Shown in pieces: positions 45,703 to 56,479 of a stretch of DNA of 64,000 nt. This DNA comes from Luzula sylvatica (Eukaryota; Streptophyta; Magnoliopsida; Poales; Juncaceae). Below the pieces are notes generated by a model, which made no database searches, was not told the DNA's origin, and saw only the letters and a program-made list of their open reading frames with translations. The position numbers and the translations under genes are program-made. Position 1 is the stretch's first letter; every line of letters starts with the position of its first letter. The stretch spans positions 4,690,655 through 4,754,654 of the forward strand of contig OX326961.1 of the NCBI GenBank assembly GCA_946800325.1, in the 5' to 3' direction.

Positions 45703-46732
45703 TGAAGGAAATACAGTTATAGATCAACTAGTAGCTTGCACACATGAGGATAGACGAACGTACGCATTCGTCGATACGATTGGATGCATAATAAGATTAT
45801 GCAAATCTGACAGAAATAACATGGTCAGTCATGACGGACTGTTTGGTCAGTCATGACGGACCAATAGGTTAATCTGTCAGATTACACAGAAATAACATGG
45901 TCAGTCATGACGGACAGATTGGTCAGTCATGACGGACCAAAGGGAATTTTGTGTACCAATCCGTGAGTATGGTCAGTCATGACGCACAATATGGTGCGTC
46001 ATGACGGACTGTATGGTCAGTCATGACGGACTGTATGGTCAGTCATGACGGACCAATAGTAAATGCTGTTTCTAGGAAACGTGACTGGTGCATCATGAAG
46101 CACCATTCTGTGCGTCATGACGGACTGTGATCCAAATTCCAGATTAGCAGTTTCTTTGTACTCATTAATTCCTCATTAATTATGGTGTTAATATAAGATC
46201 AATTGTTGATCTTCTCTCTCTCTGGCAATTCCAGATCTGAGAAGAGAATTCTTGTGAGACAAGAAAAGAGAGAAAACTCCATTAGAGAGATTGAAGGTTT
46301 TAAGCAAGTTTACGGCGATTTTAGGGGAATCGTGCGTAACCGAAAGACGAGGCTTAAGGTGGATACGAGTAGAGGAATTTCATCTGAAATCCTCTATTGT
46401 GATCAAACAAGGGAAAGATGAATGACGAACCGGATGCGATCCGGTTGTATACGACAAATTGGAGCTTCGAACAAGGTGTCGAATCGCACGGGCCTGGGAC
46501 GTGCGTGTTGCCGGAGTTGAAGCAAAGAGCAAAGCAACTACGCGAGGATCAACCCTTCACCGTGATCAATTTCACGTGGTATGATTCTCTATGAATTAAG
46601 AGTTAATTTCATAGGTTTAGTTGCATTTACATGATTCGTACTTTCGGGTCGTTGACGTGGTCCTCGGGATCGGGTCGGACCCGGCCTCTCAATCCGCTGC
46701 GCGGGGCTCAGTAGTGACGCCGATACCCAATA
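45703..46732 (+). repeat. 3' LTR of element B
   Basis: 1030 bp with the same palindromic array (45829-46130). It ends CCCAATA rather than CCCAACA, so the terminal CA has mutated to TA. Confidence 0.92.
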
Positions 46733-46737
46733 GTGTG

Positions 46738-46762
46738 GAGGTGTGTGTTTGTGCGGAGGGGG

Positions 46763-46794
<32 letters not shown>

Positions 46795-46827
46795 TGCGTG
46801 CGTGCGTGTGTGTGTGTGCGTGTGCGT

Positions 46828-46858
<31 letters not shown>

Positions 46859-47193
46859 CGCGTGCGCGTGCGTGCGTGCGTGCGTGCGTGTGTGGGTGTG
46901 TGTGCGTCTTTGCGTGTGTATGTGTGTGTGTGCGTGTGCGTGTGCGTGTGTGTGCGTGTGCGTGCGCATGTGCGTGTGTGTGTGTGGGGGGGGAGGGGGG
47001 TGCGTGGGTGCATGTGTGTGTGTGCGCACGCGCGCGTGGTAGTGTACGTGTGTGTGTGTGTGTGTGTATGTGTGTGTGTGTGTGTGCGTGCGTACGTGTG
47101 TGTTCGTGTGTGCGTGTGTGCGTGTGCGTGTGTGTGTGTGCGTGCGTGTGTGCGTGCGTGCGTGTGCGCGTGCGCGTGCGCGTGCGCGTGTGG

Positions 47194-47258
<65 letters not shown>

Positions 47259-47276
47259 TGTGTGTGTGTCGGTGTA
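46738..47276. repeat. Long (GT)n array, right part
   Basis: About 540 bp of GT with GC and GGG interruptions, continuing the array cut by element B. It runs directly into a reversed Copia RNase H fragment at 47277. Confidence 0.97.
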
Positions 47277-47460
47277 AAGTGTCTTGCATCCTTGATCTTT
47301 CCCAATCTCCTTCAGAAAAGTCAAGAGCCATACCATCTCCTTTCCGGCCTCCGAGATTGCCACATACTCAGCCTCCGTTGTCGATAGAGGCACACACTTC
47401 TGCAATCTCGACATCCAACTCACCGCCGTGCCTCCCATCGTCAAAACATCCAATGTCGAT
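47277..47460 (-). pseudogene. Copia RNase H fragment (minus strand)
   Basis: An open minus frame reads [20 protein letters not shown] followed by [20 protein letters not shown] and [12 protein letters not shown]. This is the Copia RNase H segment around the conserved TEAEY motif. It is cut on one side by the GT array and on the other by an LTR, and it is better preserved than the RNase H of elements A and B, so it comes from a different Copia element. Confidence 0.85.
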
Positions 47461-47462
47461 AG

Positions 47463-48621
47463 TGTAGGGAATTCACCCGACCCCGGGCCCGCGCAGCGGA
47501 TATGAAGGCCCGGTCCGGTTCCCAAAATCCAAGATCACGTCATGACTTCGAGGGTACGATGCAATAGAAGGATAGACGATTACCAGCGTGAAATTGATCA
47601 CGCATGATGGGTTGATCGCTCGCATCCTTTCCTTCTCCGGTGTCACGTTGATGACTAGCCCGTGCGTCCCATACCACACGTCTCCCACCGTCTTGACACG
47701 CCTCCGATTGTCTTTCGTGCGTCCCACGTCCACACTCTTACACATCCAACAGTTTTGCTCCTTCGGTTTGATCACAATCGGAGAGGCACAAGTGTTGCTC
47801 CTCTACTTGTATCCACCGTGAGTCGGAGTTCGTCGGTCGCGGGTGCAACTGCCTAGACGCTGCACCGGCGAACTTGCTTGATTAGATAGATTCTCTATAC
47901 CGAGAAAAACTCTTTTACTCTGTTTTCTCTCTTCGCACTCTTTCGCTCTTAGAAAGAAGACTCTCAATATTCTGGATTAATCTTATTAATTCCACAGCTT
48001 GGACTGACTGAATTGGTTTTAGAGAGAGAGAGAAACATCCTATTTATATCACATAGGATAAGGATGGGCCAAAATGTATGTATATCTCATATACACCTTT
48101 TCAGACAGAAAACTGCAGACACCCTTTCAGTATTCTGTTGAAAAGAAAATATTAAATCGTTCCAACCGACTTTGAACATTCACGAACGTTGTATATAATA
48201 GTATTATCTTTCCAACCCAATTGGATATGGCCCAATTGGAGTTCGGATGCGAAAGTTACGGACGTTTTACTAACTGTATGTCAAACAGTCGCACCCTTTC
48301 GGTATTCCATTAAAACGACACCGATACTTCGCTCAAATGAAAAATATTTATATATGAAAGTTCTAGATAATCTCATTATCTATCTAACCCAATTTGAACC
48401 ATTCAAATTGGAGTTTCCCACTGAATGTTATGCCAGTTTTACTAAATCTTCTTAAGCTGAATTTTCTGGTTTTCTTAATAAAACCGTTTCTTATCAATTT
48501 AACTATGTATATCGAATATACATATGTGCATCTAATATACACATTATTTATGCCCACGAACGCATACGTTCGTTTATCCTTGTGTACATTTTACGGTTGA
48601 TCCGAAACTGTATTTCCTTCA
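47463..48621 (-). repeat. LTR of an element-A relative, reversed
   Basis: On the minus strand it starts TGAAGGAAATACAGTTTCGG and ends in a degenerate terminus (...TCCCTACA). It contains the two U3 modules of element A with moderate divergence, including GAACTCCAATTGGGCC and TTTGAGCGAAGTATCGGTG. Confidence 0.88.
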
Positions 48622-48963
48622 GTGTCCCACTCAATTTCAGATCTACCTAAAAGGTACTCATGTATATCCAATATACACGATTTTAGAGAATATAGCTCGC
48701 GTATTAAAATACTAAGTCATGCACATCTTATGTGCCAATTTTATAATCAAGCCCGACTTAGTACGACTCGTTGTGTAACCATGTAGGTACGGTTAACGAT
48801 GGCAGTAGGCTGTTTCCAAAGCACTACAAGCCCATGAGCGGGATCTAGTCACTCCATCATGGCTACCCATGTTAACACGAAAAATGATTGTGATCATTGT
48901 GCCTATCTCGAATAGCGGTTATTAGTTCTCTTGTTAGCGATATCCGTTAATCAAAAGGCATGG
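48622..48963 (-). mobile_element. 3' internal end of the reversed element-A relative
   Basis: The minus-strand purine tract GAGTGGGACAC precedes the LTR, preceded in turn by 340 bp matching the non-coding tail of element A (19430-19797). The element is cut at about 48963 where duplication D2 begins, so only the tail and the 3' LTR survive. Confidence 0.85.
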
Positions 48964-49024
48964 TGGGAATTAGTAAGTGTAGACGAAATTGTGAGAAAAA
49001 AGGACATTTTGCCTTTAAATATTA

Positions 49025-49338
49025 GGTGTGATTGGGACTGAGGTGATGTAGGCTCTGGACCGACTTAACGGAGATGAAAATTTTCGATTCGGCCCTGGAA
49101 AATAGGTGTGATATGCCCCTGAAAACTGAAAGAAGTTCGAAATAGAAGCGATTCAGCCTAATTTTGCGAGAAGAAGATCATCGAAACCCTGTTTATGGCG
49201 CTTTGGGTCTGATCGGGTGTGATCTTCGAAGCCGCGATGAGAGCGGAGTGGGGCTGAGGTGAAGTAGAATCTGGACCGAGTTAAAGGAGAGGAGAAAATT
49301 TGCGATTTGCCCCTGAAAATAGGTGTGATTCGCCTATC
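49025..49338. mobile_element. Unclassified 314-bp insertion, TSD AAATATTA
   Basis: AAATATTA occurs on both sides (49017-49024 and 49339-49346), and D1 has the uninterrupted site near 26000. The insert contains two diverged direct repeats of about 80 bp (CTGAGGTGATGTAGGCTCTG near 49036 and CTGAGGTGAAGTAGAATCTG near 49254), each ending AAAATAGGTGTGAT. I see no terminal inverted repeats, no A-tail and no Pol III boxes. Confidence 0.7.
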
Positions 49339-49539
49339 AAATATTATGGTAAATAAGATAGAGCCTATTTCAGCATACTTAAACATGCATAAATAATAAA
49401 TATTTAATTATGATTTGATAAAGTGAAGTAAAATAAAATGCATACATAAATAAAGAAGTATGTAAAAGGGAAACTTAGTTACGTATCTTTACTAATCATC
49501 TAAATAATATATTTATCCCTCTTTTAAAATTATGATGTT

Positions 49540-49635
49540 TAGGGTTTAGGATTTAGGGTTTAGGGTTTATGGTTTATGGTTTAGGATTTAGGGTTTAGGG
49601 TTTAGGGAGTTACGGATGCCGCCACTTAGGATTTA
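49540..49635. repeat. Interstitial telomere-type repeat (TTTAGGG)n
   Basis: About ten units of TTTAGGG with variants TTTATGG and ATTTAGG. In D1 the corresponding position holds about 760 bp of unrelated sequence (26190-26950), and homology resumes at AGGATAACCATCATATTT on both sides. Confidence 0.85.
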
Positions 49636-50184
49636 GGATAACCATCATATTTGAAAGGTTTTAAGGAGTATCCATGATTTTTGAAGGGGTTTACACGTCT
49701 ATTTGTAATATTTCACATTATTGAAGGGTACATATGAAATTATGATGTTTTTTTTGGATACACATAAAATTGCGTCTATTTAAAATAGACGTCAAATAAA
49801 TAAATTATTTGGATAGAGGAAAATTATTTTGGATACCAAATTTTAATACTATTGTGTATAAAATTATACAACACATACTTGATTTTATGTAACACGTCCT
49901 AATGAGAAAAATGTACTTCGTACAACATATGTCACACACATATGAAAAAATGGAGGATTTTTTTGGATAGAGGAGTATCATAATTCTATCCTTAGTAGTT
50001 AGTATAATCCTCAATGAGAGTAATCATGCATGTTCTAATTTTAGCCATGGAGATGAGTTAATTTAGGGACACACGTTTGCATTCAAAATAGATTCACCTT
50101 GCAACTCTACTTAGAAGTGCCCATCATTAGACGTTCCTTCCTTAGCTCCATTTTGACTGATAAACCAGAAATTAGTACGGCAAA

Positions 50185-50891
50185 ATGGCAAGTGACCAGC
50201 AGATTCGAAAAGAAGGCAGTAGTGGACGATCCTCGAAGATGCGCGAGTTCTTTAACAGTTGGAAATCGGACACGCTTCAGAGGGAATCGACTAATTTCTC
50301 CCCTGACCGCTCTGATCTCCTCCCAAGCATCAAGACCACCTACGATGCGTCTTCGAATGACGACTCTGCCAGCGATGACTATGGCAGTGCTAAAAGGGAC
50401 TTTAATCCCATCGATGTAAGAGGACTAAACTACATTCAATATTATTGAAATGTACTTTTATAATTTATACCATATATTAATACGAAAATTGAAAACTACG
50501 TAGTTTCAGGTTCCGAGAGGGCATTTGCCAGTCAATGTGGGTTTCGAAGACAAGGGGCATATCGAGAGGTTTGTGATACCGTGCAAATTCCTCAACTTGC
50601 ACCCGTTCAAAGTGATGCTGAAAAAAGCCAAGGAGATTTACGGTTACAATCCAGAGGGAGTGTTGGCACTTCCTGTCGATCCGAATACTTTCAGATACAT
50701 CCTTCAGTGCTCTCTCGCTCAGCACGGCGATTTGCCGTGCGATTTACCTGACTCTGATGATGATGATGATTCTAATGATGACGATGAGGATGAGGGTAAG
50801 TTAATTTGATTATTTAATCATTTTGTAAATCTGTATATTAACAATTTTGTAACTGTTTATTTTTCTTCTTTATGCCGATGTAGCTCTCTAG
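50185..50891 (+). CDS. SAUR-like auxin-responsive protein, copy 4 (174 aa, three exons)
   Basis: The exons are 50185-50415, 50510-50795 and 50884-50891, the same lengths as in copy 1. The protein differs from copy 1 at a few residues: KSDTLQ for KSNTLQ, TTYDAS for ITYDAS, AKRDF for AKSDF, and Asp runs in the tail (DSDDDDDSNDDDEDE). The SAUR core is intact (VPRGHLPVNVGFEDKG through FRYILQCSLAQHGDLPCD). The tiny last exon CTCTCTAG is conserved. With copy 1 it forms the long-tail class of this cluster. Confidence 0.8.
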
Positions 50892-51281
50892 GGTTTGAAG
50901 ATGAATCAGTCCAGCAGGATTATTGACTTGACATGCTTTTTTGAAAGAACCTCAATGAATTGATATCTTTTATTTAATTAATAATTAGCCTGCATGTCCT
51001 TAATCTCTACCAGATTTGCATTGCTAGGAAATTTATGCATTTTTTTCATTTACCAGTAGTCAATGAAATTAAGGGCAAGGATCAAATGCTATTATTTAAA
51101 CTAATTTAGATCTGTGAAACTAAGTTGGAGTGCTGATAATTGATAAACCTAATTTATTTTTGAGTTTGTATTGTTCTAATGTAAAGAACAAGCTCTCTAT
51201 GCAAGGTTTTCTTTTTCGATGTTATTTATTAGTTGGGTGCACGCAAAGAAAATGCTAATTAATAATTGGAACAAGTATTTT

Positions 51282-51395
<114 letters not shown>

Positions 51396-52284
51396 CTACT
51401 CGGCGTATTTCTCGGCCGCGAGGGAGACATTACCTGACAGGAGAAAAAGGAAAGAGAGAAAGTTGGTTGGACGTATATCTAATTGATCAATATATTTTGG
51501 ATAAACTTGGTTCACGATGAACCAAGATTCCTGGTAACCCTTACATTACTTGGTCTACATGAACCACGTTCAAATGAATCACCAATTAATATAGATTTTT
51601 CGATCATGATTGAACGGTCCTTAACAGAGATGATGTGGAGGGCTATGAATCGTGTATTTTTCGTAAAATTAGAATATACGGATAATTAGTGAATTATAAC
51701 AGTCCAGAACAGAAAAAAATGTTTAAATTCATTATAATCCATATATTAAGAAATATTTTGACTTATTGTTTACTATTTGCTTCTCGTATAATATCAATTA
51801 ATCTAAATTTAATATAATGCATAAATAATAAATATTTTAATTTAATGAGAAATATAAGTTCGTTATATTGATGTCCAACAATTATCATAAATATAACTTT
51901 AACACACAACCAAAAAAAATACGTGGCAATAGTAAATGTATATCATACGTTTCTGAAGGGGTCCGATACATCTAAACTTTTTTTTGTTATACATCTAAAA
52001 AAATTACGAAAAAAATCTAAACTTTTTTGGTATACATCTCAAAATTTTACGAAGAGCCACAAACAAAACTGGTGACAATTAAAAAGCGTTTAAAAAAAAA
52101 ATGATATGAAAGAAAAATATAAAATTACGCCGAAGAGGAACGAGGTACAACCTAGTTTACATTACTAGTTATGGATGATTATATTTCTATTAAATGAAAA
52201 ATGCTATTTGTCCCCATTCATTATTTGATGTCGATAAAAATTGAATACTTAACCTATATTTAGTTAAAGATAGTTAATATATTT

Positions 52285-52425
52285 GAAAAAAAACAAAAAA
52301 ACGAGTAAATGGAGAAGGCTCGGTGGTCCCCCATCTATTGATGTCAATGGGACTCGAACCCGCAACCTCTCACAACATAAAATTTTGTGTCTCTCACTCA
52401 ACCACTGGGCCATGATCGCATTGAC
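52285..52425 (-). mobile_element. tRNA-derived SINE, 141 bp, 16-bp TSD
   Basis: On the minus strand an A box (TGGCCCAGTGG) and a B box (GGTTCGAGTCC within GCGGGTTCGAGTCCC) are spaced as in tRNA promoters, and the element ends in a T-rich tail. The exact duplication GATAGTTAATATATTT flanks it at 52269-52284 and 52426-52441. The other SAUR units lack the insertion at this site, so it is specific to unit 5. Confidence 0.9.
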
Positions 52426-52883
52426 GATAGTTAATATATTTAATTAGAAAATTGTTAGTTTCGAGGCTAAAATTGAGCTCACCTGGCAGTGGTGAATCAT
52501 CGTAGTTATAATATAATTTATACTTATTAGCACTCCTATAATCTGTTATTCTCAAATAACAGACCCTAATCTTTCCGTTTATTAAAATTCTATAATTGGA
52601 TCGAGTTGTTATTATTACTCGATCAAAAAACCCAGAATTCCGTTCTTTTACAGATCGTTCAAATTGGTCAAACTATTTACACGGTTTTCGTTCGCTCCGT
52701 TAATTTTTAATCGTCGCCTTTTCTCCCTCTCTCCTTATCTCTCCAACTTAATTTTTCTGATCCTTTTTATTGCTCCTTCGTGCTTTCATTTTCTTTATAT
52801 TTTATTTGATATCTCTCATCAACCTATATTCTAAATACCCTCATTCCAATTTTGACCGATAAACCAGAAATTACCACTACGAA

Positions 52884-53457
52884 ATGGCAAACAAATATCA
52901 CCATGGAAAAGAAGGCGGTAGCGGATTCTCGAACATGCGCGGGTTCTTTAACAGTTGGAAATCGAACTCGTGCATGAGGGGAGCAACTGATTTCTCCCAT
53001 GACCGCTCTAATCTCCTCCCTCGCATCGATGTCACCTACGATTCCTCTTCGACTGGCGAGTCTACCAGTGATGACTATGGCAGTGCTAACAGCCAATTTA
53101 TACCCTTAGATGTAAGAGGAATAAACTACATTCAATTCTATTAAAATGTACTTTAATACCATATATTTACGAATTATTTTGACGAAATTATGAATTCATA
53201 CGAAAACTATGTAATATCAGGTTCCAAAAGGGCATCTGCCAGTCAATGTTGGTTTTGAAGAAAAGGGGCATATCGAGAGGTTTGTAATACCTTGCAAATT
53301 CCTCAACTTGTATCCATTCGAAGCGATGTTGAAGAAAGCCGAGGAGATTTACGGGTACAAATATCCAGAGGGAGTGTTGGCGCTTCCTGTCGATCCAAAT
53401 ACGTTCAGATACATCCTTCAGTGCTCCCTCGCCCAGCATGCCGATATGCCAATGTGA
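52884..53457 (+). CDS. SAUR-like protein, copy 5 (154 aa, two coding exons)
   Basis: The exons are 52884-53111 and 53221-53457. Exon 1 starts MANKYHHGKEGGSGF. Exon 2 begins VPKGHLPVNVGFEEKG (Lys and Glu where the other copies have Arg and Asp) and stays open through FRYILQCSLAQHADMPM, stopping at 53455-53457 through the shared frame change. It belongs to the short-tail class with copies 2, 3 and 6. Unlike those, no LINE fragment lies upstream; the region joins D2 sequence at about 52165. Confidence 0.7.
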
Positions 53458-53870
53458 TCTACCTGACTCCAATGATGATTCTAATGTTGACAACGAATGG
53501 GATGGTAAATTAATTTGATTATTTAATCATTTTGTAAATATTTACATTAATCACTTTATAACTGTTTTTTTGGTAGATGGCAGCTCTCCATGGGCTTGAA
53601 GGATAATCAATCCAGCAGGCTTATTAGCTTGATATGCTTTTGAAAGAACCTCAATGCGCTCCGTTTCGAAACATTAAATAGAGAATTTATGATGCGAAAT
53701 TATTGCTGTATTTTAGAAAATTATAAAAAAGTATTATCTTCTATTTTTTTTATGAAATTATGAAATGATCATGCCTTGTAATTTTTATTTTTTAGCAGAG
53801 ACATTTTATATTGATAATTGTAACTTGTGAGGTTATAAAAAAAAATTGGTTCACATTTGGTTCAAAATTT

Positions 53871-53914
53871 TATATATATATATATATATCTGTGTGTGTG
53901 TGTGTGTGTGTGTG
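53871..53914. repeat. (AT)n(GT)n microsatellite, SAUR unit 5
   Basis: TATATA run followed by about 12 GT dinucleotides, in the position seen after each SAUR copy. Confidence 0.9.
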
Positions 53915-54275
53915 AGATTCGTTATACTATATATGTGTTATTATTATTATATTTTACTCAACAATATTATATACAATATACTTTCAAGAATAAAAAGAGT
54001 ATATTTTTTACAACAAAATAGAAATATATGTTTTTTTCATTTTTCATTTCATGGGAGCATAAATACCTTTCTAAAATTGCATACACATTATACTATGAAT
54101 TTGTTTATATATTAAAATAAGTGTTATGAAGAATTTCTTAGATATTAATATTATATTAAAATATGAATTTATGTATATATTAAAATAAGTATTAATATAA
54201 ATTTATTTGGATAGTCTTAGTACGTTCATATTATTTGTTCATTATTGTGTCTCGTTACACGATTGGCTGCTAATT

Positions 54276-54458
54276 TTTTTTTTTCAACAAGCCCTTAGGA
54301 CTTTTATTCAATCTCGGGAATAGCGCTTGAAGTCGCCTATTACATCAAGATGAGAGTGAACCATATAAAGAGAAAAAAAAGAGAAATATCAAATAAATTC
54401 AGATGCTAATACTAGGTAAAGCTGCATCAGAATATGAAATTGCCAAAATTATAGATAA
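54276..54458 (-). pseudogene. LINE 3' fragment, unit 5, interrupted
   Basis: The T tract and the last 180 bp of the LINE fragment are present. The fragment is then cut by the Helitron-like insertion and resumes at 58001. Confidence 0.85.
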
Positions 54459-54641
54459 CTAGGGAAATTCCCGCGCTTCGCTGCGATTTTTACCCTATTA
54501 TAAATCATATATGTTTTATTTCAGTAATAATAATAAAATAAAAAAATTATGGTTATATGCGAAGATACAACCAAAACATATCATAGCACAAAAACATACA
54601 AGAGTTGTGCGTGCTAATTGACATGAAAATAATAATAATAC

Positions 54642-54779
54642 CTTACAACTATGAACCCTTGATCCACTATCTATATCAAAATGGGCAATTGTTCCATACC
54701 CCTCAAACCCACTCAACCATCCACGATCCGTACAAAAACCCATCTTTGCACCAATAAATCTCCCCAATTTGCACCCCAC
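54642..54779 (-). pseudogene. Possible captured gene exon within the Helitron
   Basis: A minus-strand open segment of 46 codons contains LGRFIGAKMGFCTDRGWLSG and EGYGTIAHFDIDSGSRVHSC and ends AAG|GTATTA, a good splice donor. It has the same orientation as the Helitron, as captured exons often do. The family is not recognised. Confidence 0.35.
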
Positions 54780-55244
54780 ATTTTCGATTGTTTGTTAATA
54801 GTTAATTCAAAGTTGATTGGGCTCTATCAAAATAAGAACATAGATACAACCAAAAACATATCATAGCACATATAAATAGACTAAAAGGAAACAACGAAAA
54901 ATATATACCTAAAGGAAATCATAAGAAATCATAACACGTCGAATTATAGGACAAATATTATGGTTTATATGAAAAGAGATAAAATTGAATTGCAACAAAT
55001 AGAACAACAAAAAGTTTATGGTTTAAGAATACCTTCATCGAATTACAATTGACATGTTAATCAAATCCATTGTAGACCTTGCTAACAGTGACTACTTATA
55101 AAAAGAATTAAGTAAAAATATATGAAATAAATTATATGATTGAATGAACCACGGTGGAAAGAACCAATGTCAAAAAAATTGGACCAATTAGTCATAGGAA
55201 GTACATTCACTATAGATTGAAAAAAGAAGATAAAAAGAAAGGAA

Positions 55245-55492
55245 AAAGTTGTACCTCCCCCAACTCTCCCCCACAATCCTTGATGTGTCATCGTAAGGCT
55301 TAACGCCTTCAAATTTAACACCTTCATTATGATTTAACATCTTAATTTATGATTTAACGCCTTAGTTATGGTGTTAAACTATAGATTAAGGTATTAAATC
55401 ATGATTTTAAGATATAAAATTTGATGGTGTTAAATCTTCCGGCGTACATCCCGAGGTGGGGGAGAAATGGGGGAGAGAATGGGGGGAAGTGC
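55245..55492. repeat. Foldback (inverted-repeat) element
   Basis: The left arm starts ACCTCCCCCAACTCTCCCCC and the right arm ends in its near complement (GGTGGGGGAGAAATGGGGGA). Between them both arms carry related ATTTAACRCCTT and ATGATTTAA units in opposite orientation, so about 115 bp per arm can pair. No convincing target duplication was seen. Confidence 0.5.
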
Positions 55493-55804
55493 ATCATCAC
55501 TCAGAGAAAAAAAGAAAAGAGAAATGAAGTTGACATGCATCAATGAAAGCCATACCGAAGCTGACAAGTATAAAACAATTGAGTCAAATAAAACATAGTT
55601 GAATGAGTGAGGTGGGGCTATAAAGAGAACGTGTAAATTTCTATTCTTTCTTAATTAAGAATGGCTGGTAATAAAATAAGAGAAAATGAAACTGGACACC
55701 AAAAAACTTTCTTATTGTTAATGGAAAAAAGAAAACATAATAGCAATAAATGGAATAGTTGAAATTATCATTACTTTTTAGGAAGAAAATAGTAGGTAGA
55801 AGTC

Positions 55805-56464
55805 CCGAGATAAATTTTCCACGTCTAAAACCTACCGTTTCTTCATAAACCCGGGCATCTTACAAAGATGGAACGAAACTCTATGGAAAATAAAGGCCCC
55901 ATCAAAGCAAAAAATTTCGCTTGGCTTGCAATAAACGATAAAATACTAACCGGGGACAACTTAATAAAAAAGAATTGGCCGAATGTGCAAAATTGCCAAA
56001 ATTGCGGCACTCAGGGTGAAACGGATTTCCACCTTTTGATCTCTTGTAGGTACGCCCAAAGAGTTTAGAGAGCCGCGGGCTACTTGACACCCAACAACAT
56101 TCCGGCCACATCCTCCATTCTACATTTTTGGGAGTCAAGTAGAGCCCTCAAAATCGGGGAGGACAAAAATAAACTCGACATCCATTTCATCGCCATCATT
56201 TGGGGAATATGGAAAAACAGGAATGCAAGAGTTTTTAGGTCGCAACGAACCACGACATCGGCCACGGCGACTAAGATAAGGCTAGAAGGCAATCAATAGC
56301 TCCTCTATTGCTAGAGTGGGCAACTAGTAGCTAGCGTAGAATAACATTAGCTATCTCTTTTTATATTCATTATGTAAAATTCTAATCCAATGTATTAAAC
56401 TTCGGTTTAATATATTAAAAAAAACTATATGCTTTCTTAGTTTTCAAAAAAAAAAAAAAAAATA
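55805..56464 (+). mobile_element. 5'-truncated LINE insertion, 660 bp, 14-bp TSD
   Basis: AGTAGGTAGAAGTC flanks the element at 55791-55804 and 56465-56478. It ends in a poly(A) of more than 20 bases. The open part encodes the zinc-binding region of a non-LTR retrotransposon (KAKNFAWLAINDKILTGDNL, then NCQNCG...DFHLLISC) and, after one stop at 56066-56068, the following part (FIAIIWGIWKNRNARVF). It belongs to a different LINE family from the SAUR-unit fragments and inserted inside the Helitron. Confidence 0.9.
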
Positions 56465-56479
56465 AGTAGGTAGAAGTCA

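Larger units (their letters stand above)
38911..46732 (+). mobile_element. Copia-type LTR retrotransposon B, complete, 7822 bp
   Basis: LTRs of 1030 bp (38911-39940 and 45703-46732) start TGAAGGAAATACAG like those of element A. The flanking GTGTG at 38906-38910 and 46733-46737 fits a 5-bp target duplication but lies in a GT array, so it is weak evidence alone. The PBS, leader hairpins, coding remnants, non-coding tail and purine tract follow the same order as in A, so both belong to one lineage, while the U3 sequences are unrelated. I counted about 21 substitutions and two one-base indels between the LTRs, so B is older than A. Confidence 0.93.

Noticed and set aside
52300..52430. A functional tRNA gene
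   Set aside because: The A and B boxes belong to a tRNA-derived SINE; no cloverleaf can be completed.
52824..53096. Minus-strand 90-codon frame opposite SAUR exon 1, present at every short-tail copy
   Set aside because: It is an antisense shadow of a conserved coding exon, and the same shadow recurs in all copies.
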